Below are positions 55,032 through 62,884 of a DNA stretch of 64,000 nt, in pieces. This DNA comes from a virus. The notes under the pieces are model-generated. The model saw only the letters and a list, made by a program, of their open reading frames with translations. It did not search any database and was not told the DNA's origin. A program made the translations under genes and the position numbers. Each line of letters starts with the position of its first letter. Within the stretch, counting starts at the first letter, position 1. The DNA lies in the IMG/VR virus record IMGVR_UViG_3300035704_000001, positions 1-64,000 of that record, one strand, 5' to 3'.

Positions 55032-56488
55032 GAGGCGCCAGGGAGCACGGCGAGCTGGTGCTGTCCGCAGTCATCGGCGGCCGCGGGTCGGTCCGGGCGC
55101 TGGACTACGTGATGTCGCGGCTCGGCCCGGACCAGTTCGAGGACACCCGGCAGCAGACCCTGCTGACGCTGCTGAACGGCTACGCCATGAGCACTCACGG
55201 CATCATGACGTCGGATGCGCTGGAGGACCTGCTGCGGGACAAGCCGGCCGGCTCCCGGGCGGACCTGGTGGCCTACTACGCCCTGCTGGCCGGCAGGCCG
55301 CTGCCGGAAGGGCACGCCTTCAAGCACTCGGTCGAGCAGCTGTCCGAGCTAGCCGCCAAGAGGTCCACCGGCACGGCGATGTCGGCTGCGCTGGAGATCC
55401 TGAACCACGGCGTCTGGGAGGACGAGCACACCCACCTCAAGGGCCACGAGGACGCCCGCAGCTACCTGCTGGCCGAGTTCGCCCGCATCGAAGCCGAGAT
55501 GCACCTGTCCGACTCGCCCGAGGGCGACGCGCACGACGACGCCTTCTCTGTGCTTGACGGCTATGCCAAGGCCAAGGCGCTGCGGGCGTCCGGGCAGGCC
55601 CTCGGGGTCAGGGTCGGCATCCCGTCGCTCGACGCCTACCTGGATGGCGGGCTGGGCAATGGCGAGATGGCCGTCATCCGGGCCGGGACCACGATCGGCA
55701 AGAGCCGGTTCTGCATCCAGTGGGCCTGGGACGCCAGCATCAAGCAGGGCAAGAACGTCATCTACTTCACCACCGAGACGCTGCGCCCGGAGATCTGTAT
55801 CAACCTGATCGCCCGGCACTCCCGCGAGCCTCAGTTCGGGCTGGCCGACGGGCTCAACTCCCGGTCCATCCGGGCCGGCCGGCTGAGTGCCGCGGAGGAG
55901 ACCGCGCTGGACGCGGTGGTCACCGACTTCAAGGGCGGGGACTACGGCCGGCTCCGGGTGGTGCAGATGCCGGAGAACTGCACCATGACCGCGCTGTCCA
56001 GCCGGTACGCGGCCATCGAGAAGATGTTCGCCCCGGACATGGTGTTCGCTGACTACCTGCAGCTGTTCGAGCCGGAGAAGCGCAGCAAGGACGCCCGGGA
56101 TTTCGAGAACCTGGCCGGCATCCTCAAGCGGGCCGAGCGCTGGTGCGGGACGTGCAGCAACGGCCGGGGCGTGGCGTTCGCCACCCCGTGGCAGGTGAAC
56201 CGCGGCGGCCGCGCCAACCTGCGCGCGTCGGGCGGCTACACCCTGGAGGACTCGGCCGGCTCGCAGGAGGCATCGAACACCCCGGACCTGGTGCTGGACC
56301 TGCTGGACCGCGAGGAGGACACCTCCAACGGCCGCCGGGCCCCGCTGGAGGTCCAGGTCAAGAAGAGCCGCAGCGGTCCCCGGGGCAAGCGGTTCCCGGT
56401 GGAAGCCGACTACGCTACCTGCTACTTCTCCGAGCGCGACCTGGGCGGCACGGAGATGGAGATGGTCCTGGAGGACGCTGATGCCTAG
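55028..56488 (+). CDS. DnaB-like replicative helicase (486 aa)
   Basis: GTGA overlap start. N-terminal helical domain (1-150) then a RecA-like core: Walker A AGTTIGKS (219-226), FTTE (near 250), Walker B MVFADYLQLF (near 340), and a QVNRGG sensor element (near 395). Expected to unwind the phage fork with the primase-like protein at 56650. Confidence 0.85.
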   Translation: MRGAREHGELVLSAVIGGRGSVRALDYVMSRLGPDQFEDTRQQTLLTLLNGYAMSTHGIMTSDALEDLLRDKPAGSRADLVAYYALLAGRPLPEGHAFKHSVEQLSELAAKRSTGTAMSAALEILNHGVWEDEHTHLKGHEDARSYLLAEFARIEAEMHLSDSPEGDAHDDAFSVLDGYAKAKALRASGQALGVRVGIPSLDAYLDGGLGNGEMAVIRAGTTIGKSRFCIQWAWDASIKQGKNVIYFTTETLRPEICINLIARHSREPQFGLADGLNSRSIRAGRLSAAEETALDAVVTDFKGGDYGRLRVVQMPENCTMTALSSRYAAIEKMFAPDMVFADYLQLFEPEKRSKDARDFENLAGILKRAERWCGTCSNGRGVAFATPWQVNRGGRANLRASGGYTLEDSAGSQEASNTPDLVLDLLDREEDTSNGRRAPLEVQVKKSRSGPRGKRFPVEADYATCYFSERDLGGTEMEMVLEDADA

Positions 56489-56684
56489 GCCCGGAGAGTT
56501 CGTCGGCTGCCCGGAGTGCTCGACTGAGGTGTTCGCGATCGTTCAGTGCGAGCGTGAGTTCGAGCTGCAGTGCGTAGCCGGGCACGTTATCCGCCGGTTC
56601 TTCGTCCTCGTCCCGCCCGACCCGCCCGCCCGCGAGCCCAGGAGCCCGCATGCTGCCGCGCACGCCGCTCGCCCGGATAGCTAA
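56481..56684 (+). CDS. zinc-ribbon protein (67 aa)
   Basis: Starts 8 nt before the helicase stop. CPECSTEVFAIVQC and C-x-A-G-H form a zinc-ribbon-like set. Unknown. Confidence 0.7.
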   Translation: MPRPGEFVGCPECSTEVFAIVQCEREFELQCVAGHVIRRFFVLVPPDPPAREPRSPHAAAHAARPDS

Positions 56685-57180
56685 TGAGCAGGTCCCGTTC
56701 TCCCAGGCAGCCAGCTGGGCCGGGCTGCGGGGAGTATCCGACCGGGGTACCCGGGATACCTGCCCGAAGTGCGGGCACGAGGCCTCGTTCCGCGGCTATC
56801 TCGACCACGGGTTCTGTCACCAGTGCCGGACGTATTTCTCGACGGTGACCCTGCTGGCCGTGAAGTGGGAGATGACGAACTTCGATGCGGCCCGAAGGGC
56901 GCTGGACCAGATCGGCTACGTGCCGCTGGACTACGCCGGGGAGTGGGAGCACGCGCAGCGCGAGCCCGAGCTTGACACCCCGGCGCTGGCCCGCGCGCTG
57001 CGCACCTGGTGCGCAGCGAACCTTCCCGGCTGGGAGTCGAAACAGCTCGATCCGGGCCCGGCTCATGTGCTGGCCCGCTGTCTCGGCCTGCTGCCGCGCG
57101 TGAAGACGGAACAAGATTGCGACGAGTGGCTGCGCCGGTGCACCCAGGTCATGGGCCGGCTGTTCGGGAAAGCTACCTGA
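56650..57180 (+). CDS. primase zinc-domain protein (176 aa)
   Basis: Overlaps the previous gene by 35 nt. C38-x2-C41 ... C56-x2-C59 with HGFCHQC is the DnaG/T7-type CHC2 zinc-binding fold used for template recognition, followed by a helical domain. No TOPRIM catalytic core, so it would act with another polypeptide (the DnaB-like helicase, or a separate primase outside the window). Confidence 0.75.
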   Translation: MLPRTPLARIANEQVPFSQAASWAGLRGVSDRGTRDTCPKCGHEASFRGYLDHGFCHQCRTYFSTVTLLAVKWEMTNFDAARRALDQIGYVPLDYAGEWEHAQREPELDTPALARALRTWCAANLPGWESKQLDPGPAHVLARCLGLLPRVKTEQDCDEWLRRCTQVMGRLFGKAT

Positions 57181-57205
57181 CTCGTGTTAGTGTTATAGTT
57201 ATCCC
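57178..57205 (+). promoter_or_regulatory. degenerate operator-promoter
   Basis: CTGACTCGTGTTAGTG keeps most of the operator with a T-for-C change in the right half. TTATAGTTATCC follows. The -35/-10 spacing is unclear. Confidence 0.4.
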
Positions 57206-57240
57206 GGGAACACCAGAAGATGAAGGAAAGGAGGCAAGCC

Positions 57241-57594
57241 ATGCCAAGCCCGAGAGTTGCAGACCGGGGAGAACTCCCCGTGCTGGGAGGATGGACTGCT
57301 GTACCGGTTGCAGGCCAGATGATCGGCGTGTCCCGGCAGTGGATCTTCGACATGATCACGGCCGGCAAGATCAAGACCGCGCGCCGGGTCCCCGGTACCG
57401 GTGACCGCCCGGCGGCCATCGTGATGCGGACGGCGGAGGTCGAGCAGCTGGCGGCGCTGCGGGCCGCCTCCGAGTCCTGCGCCGAGTGCAAGAAGCTGCG
57501 GAACCTGGGCAAGCAGCCCAGTCTCTGCGAGCACACCGAGCGCGAGGAGATCCGCGTGCCGGAAGAGGACCTGGAAGCCGCTGCGTTCGGCTAG
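57241..57594 (+). CDS. excisionase/MerR-type HTH protein (117 aa)
   Basis: ATG at 57241 chosen over 57220 because AAAGGAGG lies 6 nt upstream. WTAVPVAGQMIGVSRQWIFD followed by MITAGKIKTARRV and a GDRPAAIVMRTAEVEQL wing matches helix-turn-helix type 17 (excisionase-like). C-terminal Cys pair (CAECKKL). Regulator or recombination directionality factor; no integrase is in the window. Confidence 0.8.
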   Translation: MPSPRVADRGELPVLGGWTAVPVAGQMIGVSRQWIFDMITAGKIKTARRVPGTGDRPAAIVMRTAEVEQLAALRAASESCAECKKLRNLGKQPSLCEHTEREEIRVPEEDLEAAAFG

Positions 57595-57596
57595 AG

Positions 57597-57612
57597 CGTA
57601 GTAACGGGCATG
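57597..57612 (+). promoter_or_regulatory. CGTAnTAAnGGnC start element
   Basis: CGTAGTAACGGGCATG, best match to the consensus; leaderless initiation at the ATG is likely. Confidence 0.6.
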
Positions 57613-57870
57613 AGGTACTGCGGAAGCCCTTACCCTCCGGCGCCGACGGTGCACCGGGTCCCGCTCACCGGCAAGGTGTCGTGGAACGTGACCTCCGAGA
57701 CGCACTCGGACGTCACGTACACGGTCACCCGCTTCCCCGACGGCCACTGGGAGTGCGACTGCCTGGGCTGCCACTACGGCGCCCGGCCGGACGGGGAGTG
57801 CAAGCACATCGACCGGATTCGCGGCTGGCTGGCCGGGGACGTCGCGGCCGCCCTGGCCGCGGCCGCGTGA
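57610..57870 (+). CDS. SWIM-type zinc-finger protein (86 aa)
   Basis: WECDCLGCHYGARPDGECKH is the CxC-xn-CxH pattern of SWIM domains, in a VTRFPDGHW context typical of them. These bind DNA or protein partners. Confidence 0.8.
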   Translation: MRYCGSPYPPAPTVHRVPLTGKVSWNVTSETHSDVTYTVTRFPDGHWECDCLGCHYGARPDGECKHIDRIRGWLAGDVAAALAAAA

Positions 57871-57911
57871 TCATGCTTATCCTGGACAGCAGGGGCACTG
57901 CAGGAGTGAGC

Positions 57912-58157
57912 ATGAGCGTGGATACCGAGTTCCTGGCCGCTCGCGGCTGGGACATGAGCGCTCCCGTCGACCTCTGCTACCTGGACTGCCCGGCGCCGGG
58001 CCACCTCAAGGTCGTGGCCGGGACGGAAATCATTCTGTGCCCGGCCCACGCCATGGTGCTGGAGGCAGGCGCCTGGCACGGCGACTACACCGGGGCCGAG
58101 ACCCCGGCCGGCTCGATGGCCGGGGAGTGGCCCTGGATGCCCGCGCAGGTGGCCTGA
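57912..58157 (+). CDS. hypothetical protein (81 aa)
   Basis: ATG after GCAGGAGTGAGC. Two Cys pairs (LCYLDCPAPG and LCPAH). Starts at 57867 or 57873 are possible but lack a ribosome site. Confidence 0.65.
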   Translation: MSVDTEFLAARGWDMSAPVDLCYLDCPAPGHLKVVAGTEIILCPAHAMVLEAGAWHGDYTGAETPAGSMAGEWPWMPAQVA

Positions 58158-58381
58158 TGGCCGTGGTGTGGAACGAGGACCCGCTGGGACAGCTCGGGCC
58201 GCAGGCGAAGTGCCAGGGCTGTGAGAAGGGCCTGTGGCCGCGCGGGGAGAACTGGTCGGACGCGGACGGGTTCGAGGTCTGCATCAAGGTCCCGCTGAAA
58301 GACACCGGGACCGGGCAGCGCCCGGACTACGTGCTGCACCAGCCGATGCCGGCCGGCCTGCGCGGCGCCCCGGCCGTATAA
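58157..58381 (+). CDS. small Cys-containing protein (74 aa)
   Basis: TGATG overlap start. CQGCEKGLWPRG suggests half a zinc ribbon. Unknown. Confidence 0.7.
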   Translation: MAVVWNEDPLGQLGPQAKCQGCEKGLWPRGENWSDADGFEVCIKVPLKDTGTGQRPDYVLHQPMPAGLRGAPAV

Positions 58382-58390
58382 AAGGACATG
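58375..58390 (+). promoter_or_regulatory. CGTAnTAAnGGnC-type start element
   Basis: CGTATAAAAGGACATG at the start of the next gene. Confidence 0.55.
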
Positions 58391-58687
58391 ACCGCACCCC
58401 AGGGCCGGTGCGCCGGCTGCCAGGAGAACGGGCCGGTGCGCGAGGTCATCATGCACATCGTGAGCTGCGACGGGTTCGCCCTGCTGATACAGCAGGGCCT
58501 GCACCCGCTGGACCCGGCCCCGGAGTACGCCCGCTGGCTGGCCCAGGACCGCGACCGCGAGCACGCTGAGGATCTGCGGGGCCGCGTGGACGATACCGTC
58601 CGGCGCAGGGACCTGTCCGCGGACCGGTTCGCCGGCGATGACCTCCTGGGAGACAACGACGATGAGCAGCACCGGCAGATGGTCTGA
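58388..58687 (+). CDS. hypothetical protein (99 aa)
   Basis: N-terminal CAGCQENG and a later C (VSCDG). Acidic, Arg/Asp-rich C-terminus. Overlaps the next gene. Confidence 0.75.
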   Translation: MTAPQGRCAGCQENGPVREVIMHIVSCDGFALLIQQGLHPLDPAPEYARWLAQDRDREHAEDLRGRVDDTVRRRDLSADRFAGDDLLGDNDDEQHRQMV

Positions 58688-58961
58688 GCTGTTCGGTGAC
58701 GGGCGCAAGTGGCGGGTGCTGGAAGAGGCTACCGGGCAGGTAAACCAGGGCGGAGCGGTTGTCGAGTTCCGCCGCGGCCGGTTCGAGGTCAAGACGTCCG
58801 GGCACGCTTACGCCTCGCCGCTGTCCACCAACCTGGCGCTGCGCGGAGTGGTGCTCCAGGAGACCGACGACTCCGGAGCGCACGATATCCCCGGGTCGCG
58901 GGTCGCGGTCGGCCAGCCCGCCGTCAAGACCGCCCGGGCCGAGTTCGGGGCCATCTGGTGA
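58662..58961 (+). CDS. hypothetical protein (99 aa)
   Basis: ATG at 58662 after CTGGGAGACAACGACG, overlapping the previous gene by 26 nt. Beta-rich (GGAVVEFRRGRFEVKTSG). Unknown. Confidence 0.7.
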   Translation: MSSTGRWSELFGDGRKWRVLEEATGQVNQGGAVVEFRRGRFEVKTSGHAYASPLSTNLALRGVVLQETDDSGAHDIPGSRVAVGQPAVKTARAEFGAIW

Positions 58962-59155
58962 GCGCCGGGAGACGGTGGTGGTCCGAGCCCTGCGCGGGCG
59001 CGTGCCGCCACACCATCATGGTGTTCGCCGAGCAGCCCGGCACGGTGGTGGTGCACGCCGACTGCCCGCTGCCCGAATCTCCTGAAAATGCCCGGCCGCC
59101 CGTGCACTATGTGAAGGACTTTGATACCTGCCGGGCGGAAGACGGGCAGTCCTGA
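58958..59155 (+). CDS. small Cys-containing protein (65 aa)
   Basis: GTGA overlap start. CAGACRHTIMVF plus a later C; its stop TGA lies inside the first of two tandem operators. Confidence 0.7.
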   Translation: MSAGRRWWSEPCAGACRHTIMVFAEQPGTVVVHADCPLPESPENARPPVHYVKDFDTCRAEDGQS

Positions 59156-59194
59156 CGCAAGTCAGCTTGACTAGTGTCAGGTGAATGATACGAT
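59153..59194 (+). promoter_or_regulatory. tandem operators with promoter
   Basis: TGACGCAAGTCA (59153-59164) and TGACTAGTGTCA (59168-59179) lie 15 bp apart centre to centre. The second gives TTGACTAGTGTCAGGT as -35, with -10 TACGAT after 16 nt. Only place with two adjacent full sites. Confidence 0.8.
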
Positions 59195-59226
59195 CTTCCT
59201 ATCGGTGGATCAGGCCCCAGAGGCGG

Positions 59227-60336
59227 GTGGAGCGGTTGGCTGCAGCATCTCTTTGCACGGTCCCTGCCAGCTACGATGAGCTGGCCCGGGTCTACGGCCC
59301 CAGCATTTCCGCGGTCGTGCGGCGGTGCATCCCGTGGGCTAAGCCCTGGGATCGCGAGGACGTCGAGCAGTACATTCTCCAGCAGTTCGTGGCCAATGAC
59401 GTGATCGCGCAATTCGACCCGGCCAAGGTGGCCGACCGGGCCCGGGACCCGTTCCGGGCCCTCATCCTGGCCAAGGCCACGCTGTACTGCCGGGGCAAGG
59501 CCCAGGCGCTGGCCACCCGGTACGGCCGCGAGCTGTCGATCGCCGATGCCGAGGTGGGGGACGGCTCCTCTGCCTGGATCGACCAGGTGACGGACGGCGC
59601 GGTCGAGGACGACTACGGCCTGGACGACGACCAGACCGTGGAGCGGCTGCGCGCGTACCTGGCGACCCGCCCGCCGGCCGACGGCCAGCCGCACCTGCTG
59701 GAGATGTTCGACGACCTCGCGGCCCGCGCGGCAGCGGGCGAGCCGGTCAACTCCGTGGTGGTCCGGAGGAAGTTCGGCGGCACCCCGAAGCAGGCAGCGG
59801 GCTACCTGGCCCGGCTGCGGGCTGAACTGCGCGAGGCGGCCAGGGTCCGCCCCGCCGCCGCGGCGGACGAGGAGCCGGAGCCGCCGGAGCCGGAGCTGCC
59901 CGACTTCGAGGTGGATCTCGGGGTGACCGTGCTGATGGCGTCGGAGGTGCTGTGCGCGGCCGACATCCTCAAGGAGGCCTCGGGTAACCAGGTGGTCGGG
60001 TACTGGAGCGCGGCTGAGCATCCGCTGGCCGGGTTCGGCAGGACCTGGTACCTGAAGCCGGCTAAAGCCGAGCTGCGGCGGTACGCGCACCTGCGCGGGG
60101 AGAAGGGCGGCCACTACGAGGGCGGCCACGGGAGCCCGGTCAGGCGCGGGCTGATCCACTGGCTGGAGCGCATCGGCGGCCGGCCGGTGCCGCCGCCGCC
60201 GCGGGTGCGCCCGGCCGAGCGGAGGCCGCGGGCCGTGCACTTCGATCAGCTGGAGGCTGCCCTGTGGCAGATGCCAGGATCGAATCAGGCCAAGGTCGAC
60301 AAGATGCTCGCAATGGCGCGAGGGGTGTTCACGTGA
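59227..60336 (+). CDS. sigma-70-like protein (about 369 aa)
   Basis: GTG 59227 or TTG 59236; an ATG at 59185 lies upstream of the predicted transcript start. Residues 15-90 (SYDELARVYGPSISAVVRRC, DREDVEQYILQQFV, then ALILAKATLYCRGKAQALATR) resemble sigma region 2, and NSVVVRRKFGGTPKQAAGYLARLRAEL (about 190) an HTH. The C-terminal 130 residues are unusual, with an acidic Pro-rich linker and a basic domain. It may be a divergent sigma or a transcription activator. Confidence 0.7.
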   Translation: MERLAAASLCTVPASYDELARVYGPSISAVVRRCIPWAKPWDREDVEQYILQQFVANDVIAQFDPAKVADRARDPFRALILAKATLYCRGKAQALATRYGRELSIADAEVGDGSSAWIDQVTDGAVEDDYGLDDDQTVERLRAYLATRPPADGQPHLLEMFDDLAARAAAGEPVNSVVVRRKFGGTPKQAAGYLARLRAELREAARVRPAAAADEEPEPPEPELPDFEVDLGVTVLMASEVLCAADILKEASGNQVVGYWSAAEHPLAGFGRTWYLKPAKAELRRYAHLRGEKGGHYEGGHGSPVRRGLIHWLERIGGRPVPPPPRVRPAERRPRAVHFDQLEAALWQMPGSNQAKVDKMLAMARGVFT

Positions 60337-60791
60337 CGAAGCTGGTGCTGCGGATGCTGACCGGGCAGGAGATGGCTGACGAGGATGCCTGGCGGTACCA
60401 GCAGGAGGTGGACCTCGCCTGGCACCGGTGGAAACTGGCCAGCTGCGAGGAGCGGGGCGGGCACTGGTGGTTCCTGGAGATCCACCCGGACGACGGTATC
60501 TACCTGAGCTGCCTCGGCTGCGGCGCCGACGTCGATGACCTCATCCCCGACGGGTCCGACCTGATGACCGGCACGTTCAGGGTCATGGAAGGCTACGACC
60601 TGACCCTGGACATGGGCGATGTCATCGTCAACGGGCGGTACCAGGATCGCGGCGGCTACTGGGCCTGCGGCGGGATGAACATCGTCTACGGCTGGCGCGG
60701 CCCGGTGACCGCGAGCATCCGCACCGAGAAGTACGGCGGCTACTTCGAGCCGGCGGAATATGACGTCTGGATCGACCTGGAGGCCGTGTGA
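60333..60791 (+). CDS. hypothetical protein with zinc ribbon (152 aa)
   Basis: GTGA overlap start. Helical N-terminus; CxxCG (LSCLGCGADVDD) with ERGGHWW upstream; beta-rich C-terminus. Unknown. Confidence 0.75.
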   Translation: MTKLVLRMLTGQEMADEDAWRYQQEVDLAWHRWKLASCEERGGHWWFLEIHPDDGIYLSCLGCGADVDDLIPDGSDLMTGTFRVMEGYDLTLDMGDVIVNGRYQDRGGYWACGGMNIVYGWRGPVTASIRTEKYGGYFEPAEYDVWIDLEAV

Positions 60792-61615
60792 CCCCTGACG
60801 AGACGTTCGCCGCGCTGCCTCCCGCCCTGCTGCTGCTCGGGCCCGGGAGCTGGGACGCCGCGCTGAGCCTGTACGAGGCGAATCGGTCCTCGTTCAGCAC
60901 CAAGGTGGAGAAGCTGGACATCGAGCTGGCCCGCTACGTCCGGGCCCAGGCCTACATCAAGCCGTTCGGCCGGGAGGTCAAGGTCATCCTCATCGGCCTG
61001 GACGGCGCCTCCGCGGCCGCCCAGGACACCCTGCTGAAGCTGCTGGAGGAGCCGCCCTCTTACGTCCGGCTCATCCTGGCTGCGGCGCTGCCGCCGGCCG
61101 ACACCGTGGTGTCCCGGTGCCGGGTGCTCGTGCAGGGGACCGCCCCCGAGCCCGGTACCGACCCCGAGACCGATGCCGCCCGGCAGACGGTGGCGGCCGC
61201 GGTCCGCGCCGCCCGCGACGGGCATGCCGAGCTGCTGGCCGCGACGACGGCCAAGTGGGGCGACGTGCACACCGCGCAGCTCCGGGCCTGGGCGGCTGAG
61301 CGGGCCGCTGACCGCTGGCTGCAGTTCCCCGAGGACTTCATCACCGGCGTCTCCATCCCGCAGGCCCTGGTCATCCTGGCGGCGCTGACCGCCTTCTCCG
61401 GGTCGCGCACCTCTCACCTGGTCGCGTTCGACCGGGCGTTCCGGAGATTACAGAGATTCGCACGGGTTTTTCCCGGGCCCGCGGCCGATGGGTTAGCCCA
61501 TGACACGAGTCAACGGTCACGGGTCCCAGAAGAAGCCTGCCCAGCCGCAGCAGGTCCCGCCGCCGCCCCAGATCCCGCTGGAGCAGCTGCAGCAGCAGTT
61601 CGAGGCCGTCCGTGA
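60788..61615 (+). CDS. DNA polymerase III delta-prime-like clamp-loader subunit
   Basis: GTGA overlap start. ALLLLGPGSWDAAL (13-26), KVILIGLDGASAAAQDTLLK, LLEEPPSYVRLILA (85-98) and SRCR (109-112) match the delta-prime/DnaX AAA fold, without a usable Walker A, as expected for delta-prime. The reading frame overlaps the next gene by 116 nt with a low-complexity tail. A -1 shift at GTTTTTCC (61466-61473) would instead end at 61503 in an ordinary ATGA overlap, so the true 3' end is uncertain. Confidence 0.75.
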   Translation: MTPDETFAALPPALLLLGPGSWDAALSLYEANRSSFSTKVEKLDIELARYVRAQAYIKPFGREVKVILIGLDGASAAAQDTLLKLLEEPPSYVRLILAAALPPADTVVSRCRVLVQGTAPEPGTDPETDAARQTVAAAVRAARDGHAELLAATTAKWGDVHTAQLRAWAAERAADRWLQFPEDFITGVSIPQALVILAALTAFSGSRTSHLVAFDRAFRRLQRFARVFPGPAADGLAHDTSQRSRVPEEACPAAAGPAAAPDPAGAAAAAVRGRP

Positions 61616-61907
61616 CGAGAACCAGGAGCGGCTGGCCCATCTTGGCCAGCTCGGGGCCGAGATGGACCCGCTGTCGTTCGTGCACGCCCGGATGGACTGC
61701 CTGATCGACTCCATCTCCCGGTTCGCCGGGCCTAACGGGCCGCGCTGGGCCATCATCACCCGGCTGGAGTTCGAGCAGCACATCGCCCGGGAGCTGGATA
61801 CCATCGAGAAGGAAGCCACTACGGCCCAGCTGGCCCAGGGAGCGCTGTGGACGCCTTCGATGATCTCCCGGTATGCCCGGGAGACCGGCCTGTTCAGGCG
61901 CCCGTAG
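61500..61907 (+). CDS. hypothetical protein (135 aa)
   Basis: ATG overlies an exact TGACACGAGTCA operator core (61501-61512). Gln/Pro-rich start, then helices (LEQLQQQFEAVRDENQERLA) and ISRYARETG. A small virion- or replication-associated protein; family unknown. Confidence 0.75.
   Translation: MTRVNGHGSQKKPAQPQQVPPPPQIPLEQLQQQFEAVRDENQERLAHLGQLGAEMDPLSFVHARMDCLIDSISRFAGPNGPRWAIITRLEFEQHIARELDTIEKEATTAQLAQGALWTPSMISRYARETGLFRRP
61501..61512. promoter_or_regulatory. intragenic operator core
   Basis: TGACACGAGTCA, identical to the core of the promoters at 24919, 28121 and 29599, but without TT in front or a -10 behind. Confidence 0.5.
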
Positions 61908-61918
61908 TAAGGGGCATG
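61903..61918 (+). promoter_or_regulatory. CGTAnTAAnGGnC start element
   Basis: CGTAGTAAGGGGCATG before the delta-like gene. Confidence 0.6.
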
Positions 61919-62866
61919 GCAACTTACTCGCAGTGGGCCCGGACCGGACCTCTCAAGCCTGTGACCTGGCTGTGCGGCGACGAGGCCGCCCTGATCCGCC
62001 TCGTACTCGACGCGTACCGCGCGGACACCCCCGGAGACTGCCAGTTCGCGCTGTTCGCCGCCGCCGGGGACAGCGGATGGCTCTGGGACGCGCTGCTGAC
62101 CGACTCCCTGCCCGAGTTCCCCCGGCTGACCATCGTGTACGGCGCGGAGAAGCTGACCAGCCTGGCGCCGATGGCGGCGCTGCTAGACGGCGCGGCCGCC
62201 GGCGGGTCCCGGGTCGTGTTCGTGTCCGCGGCCGCTGACTTCGACCAGGACAAGGAAAAGCACCTGGCGCCGCACCTGGCCGTCATCAAGGGGCACAAGT
62301 CGCGTCTCGGCCAGCTGATCCGGTGCTGTGCCCCGTCCAAGTCCGAGGACCAGGTGGCGCTGATCGCGTCCTGGTGGCCGGGGCTGACCCGCAACCAGGC
62401 CTGGACGGTGCTCCGCCGGTGCGGCCGCCTGACCCTGGCCGCGGAGGCGTGCGACAAGGCGGTGCGGGCCGGGCTGGCGCCGTCCGAGACGGCCATCACC
62501 GTGGTGTGCGAGGCCGAACCGGGTGCCGCGTTCGCCGAGGCCCTGGTGAAAGGCGACAAGGCCGGCGCGATGGCCGCGGCTCAGCTAGCCGGGCACGGCG
62601 AGACCGGCTACGGACTGGCCGTGCTGATCACTAAGCTGGGCCAGCTGGGTGCTATCTGCGCTGCGCAGAAGGCCGGAGCGGGCCCGCGCGATCTCGCGGC
62701 CCGGACCGGGATGGGCCGCTGGGTCGTGAGCCAGCTGGCCCCGTACGCCATCTCCTACGACGCCGGGCGGGTGGCCCGGTGCCGGGAGCTGCTGGCCATG
62801 GCCGAGTCCCGGCACCGCACCGGGGCGCAGGCCGGGGTGGCCCAGGCTGTCGTAGCCTGCTGGTAA
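61916..62866 (+). CDS. DNA polymerase III delta-like subunit (316 aa)
   Basis: VTWLCGDEAALIRLVLDAYR at the start (the HolA-type opening 'G-D-E/D..' helix), an alpha/beta first domain with RLTIVYGAEKLTS and RVVFVSAAADFD, then helical domains ending in a collar-like region. It lacks P-loop motifs, as delta does. Together with the 60788 gene it would form a minimal phage clamp loader; a sliding clamp is not in the window. Confidence 0.7.
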   Translation: MATYSQWARTGPLKPVTWLCGDEAALIRLVLDAYRADTPGDCQFALFAAAGDSGWLWDALLTDSLPEFPRLTIVYGAEKLTSLAPMAALLDGAAAGGSRVVFVSAAADFDQDKEKHLAPHLAVIKGHKSRLGQLIRCCAPSKSEDQVALIASWWPGLTRNQAWTVLRRCGRLTLAAEACDKAVRAGLAPSETAITVVCEAEPGAAFAEALVKGDKAGAMAAAQLAGHGETGYGLAVLITKLGQLGAICAAQKAGAGPRDLAARTGMGRWVVSQLAPYAISYDAGRVARCRELLAMAESRHRTGAQAGVAQAVVACW

Positions 62867-62868
62867 TC

Positions 62869-62884
62869 CGTAGTAACGGGCATG
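62869..62884 (+). promoter_or_regulatory. CGTAnTAAnGGnC start element
   Basis: CGTAGTAACGGGCATG, identical to 57597-57612. Confidence 0.6.
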
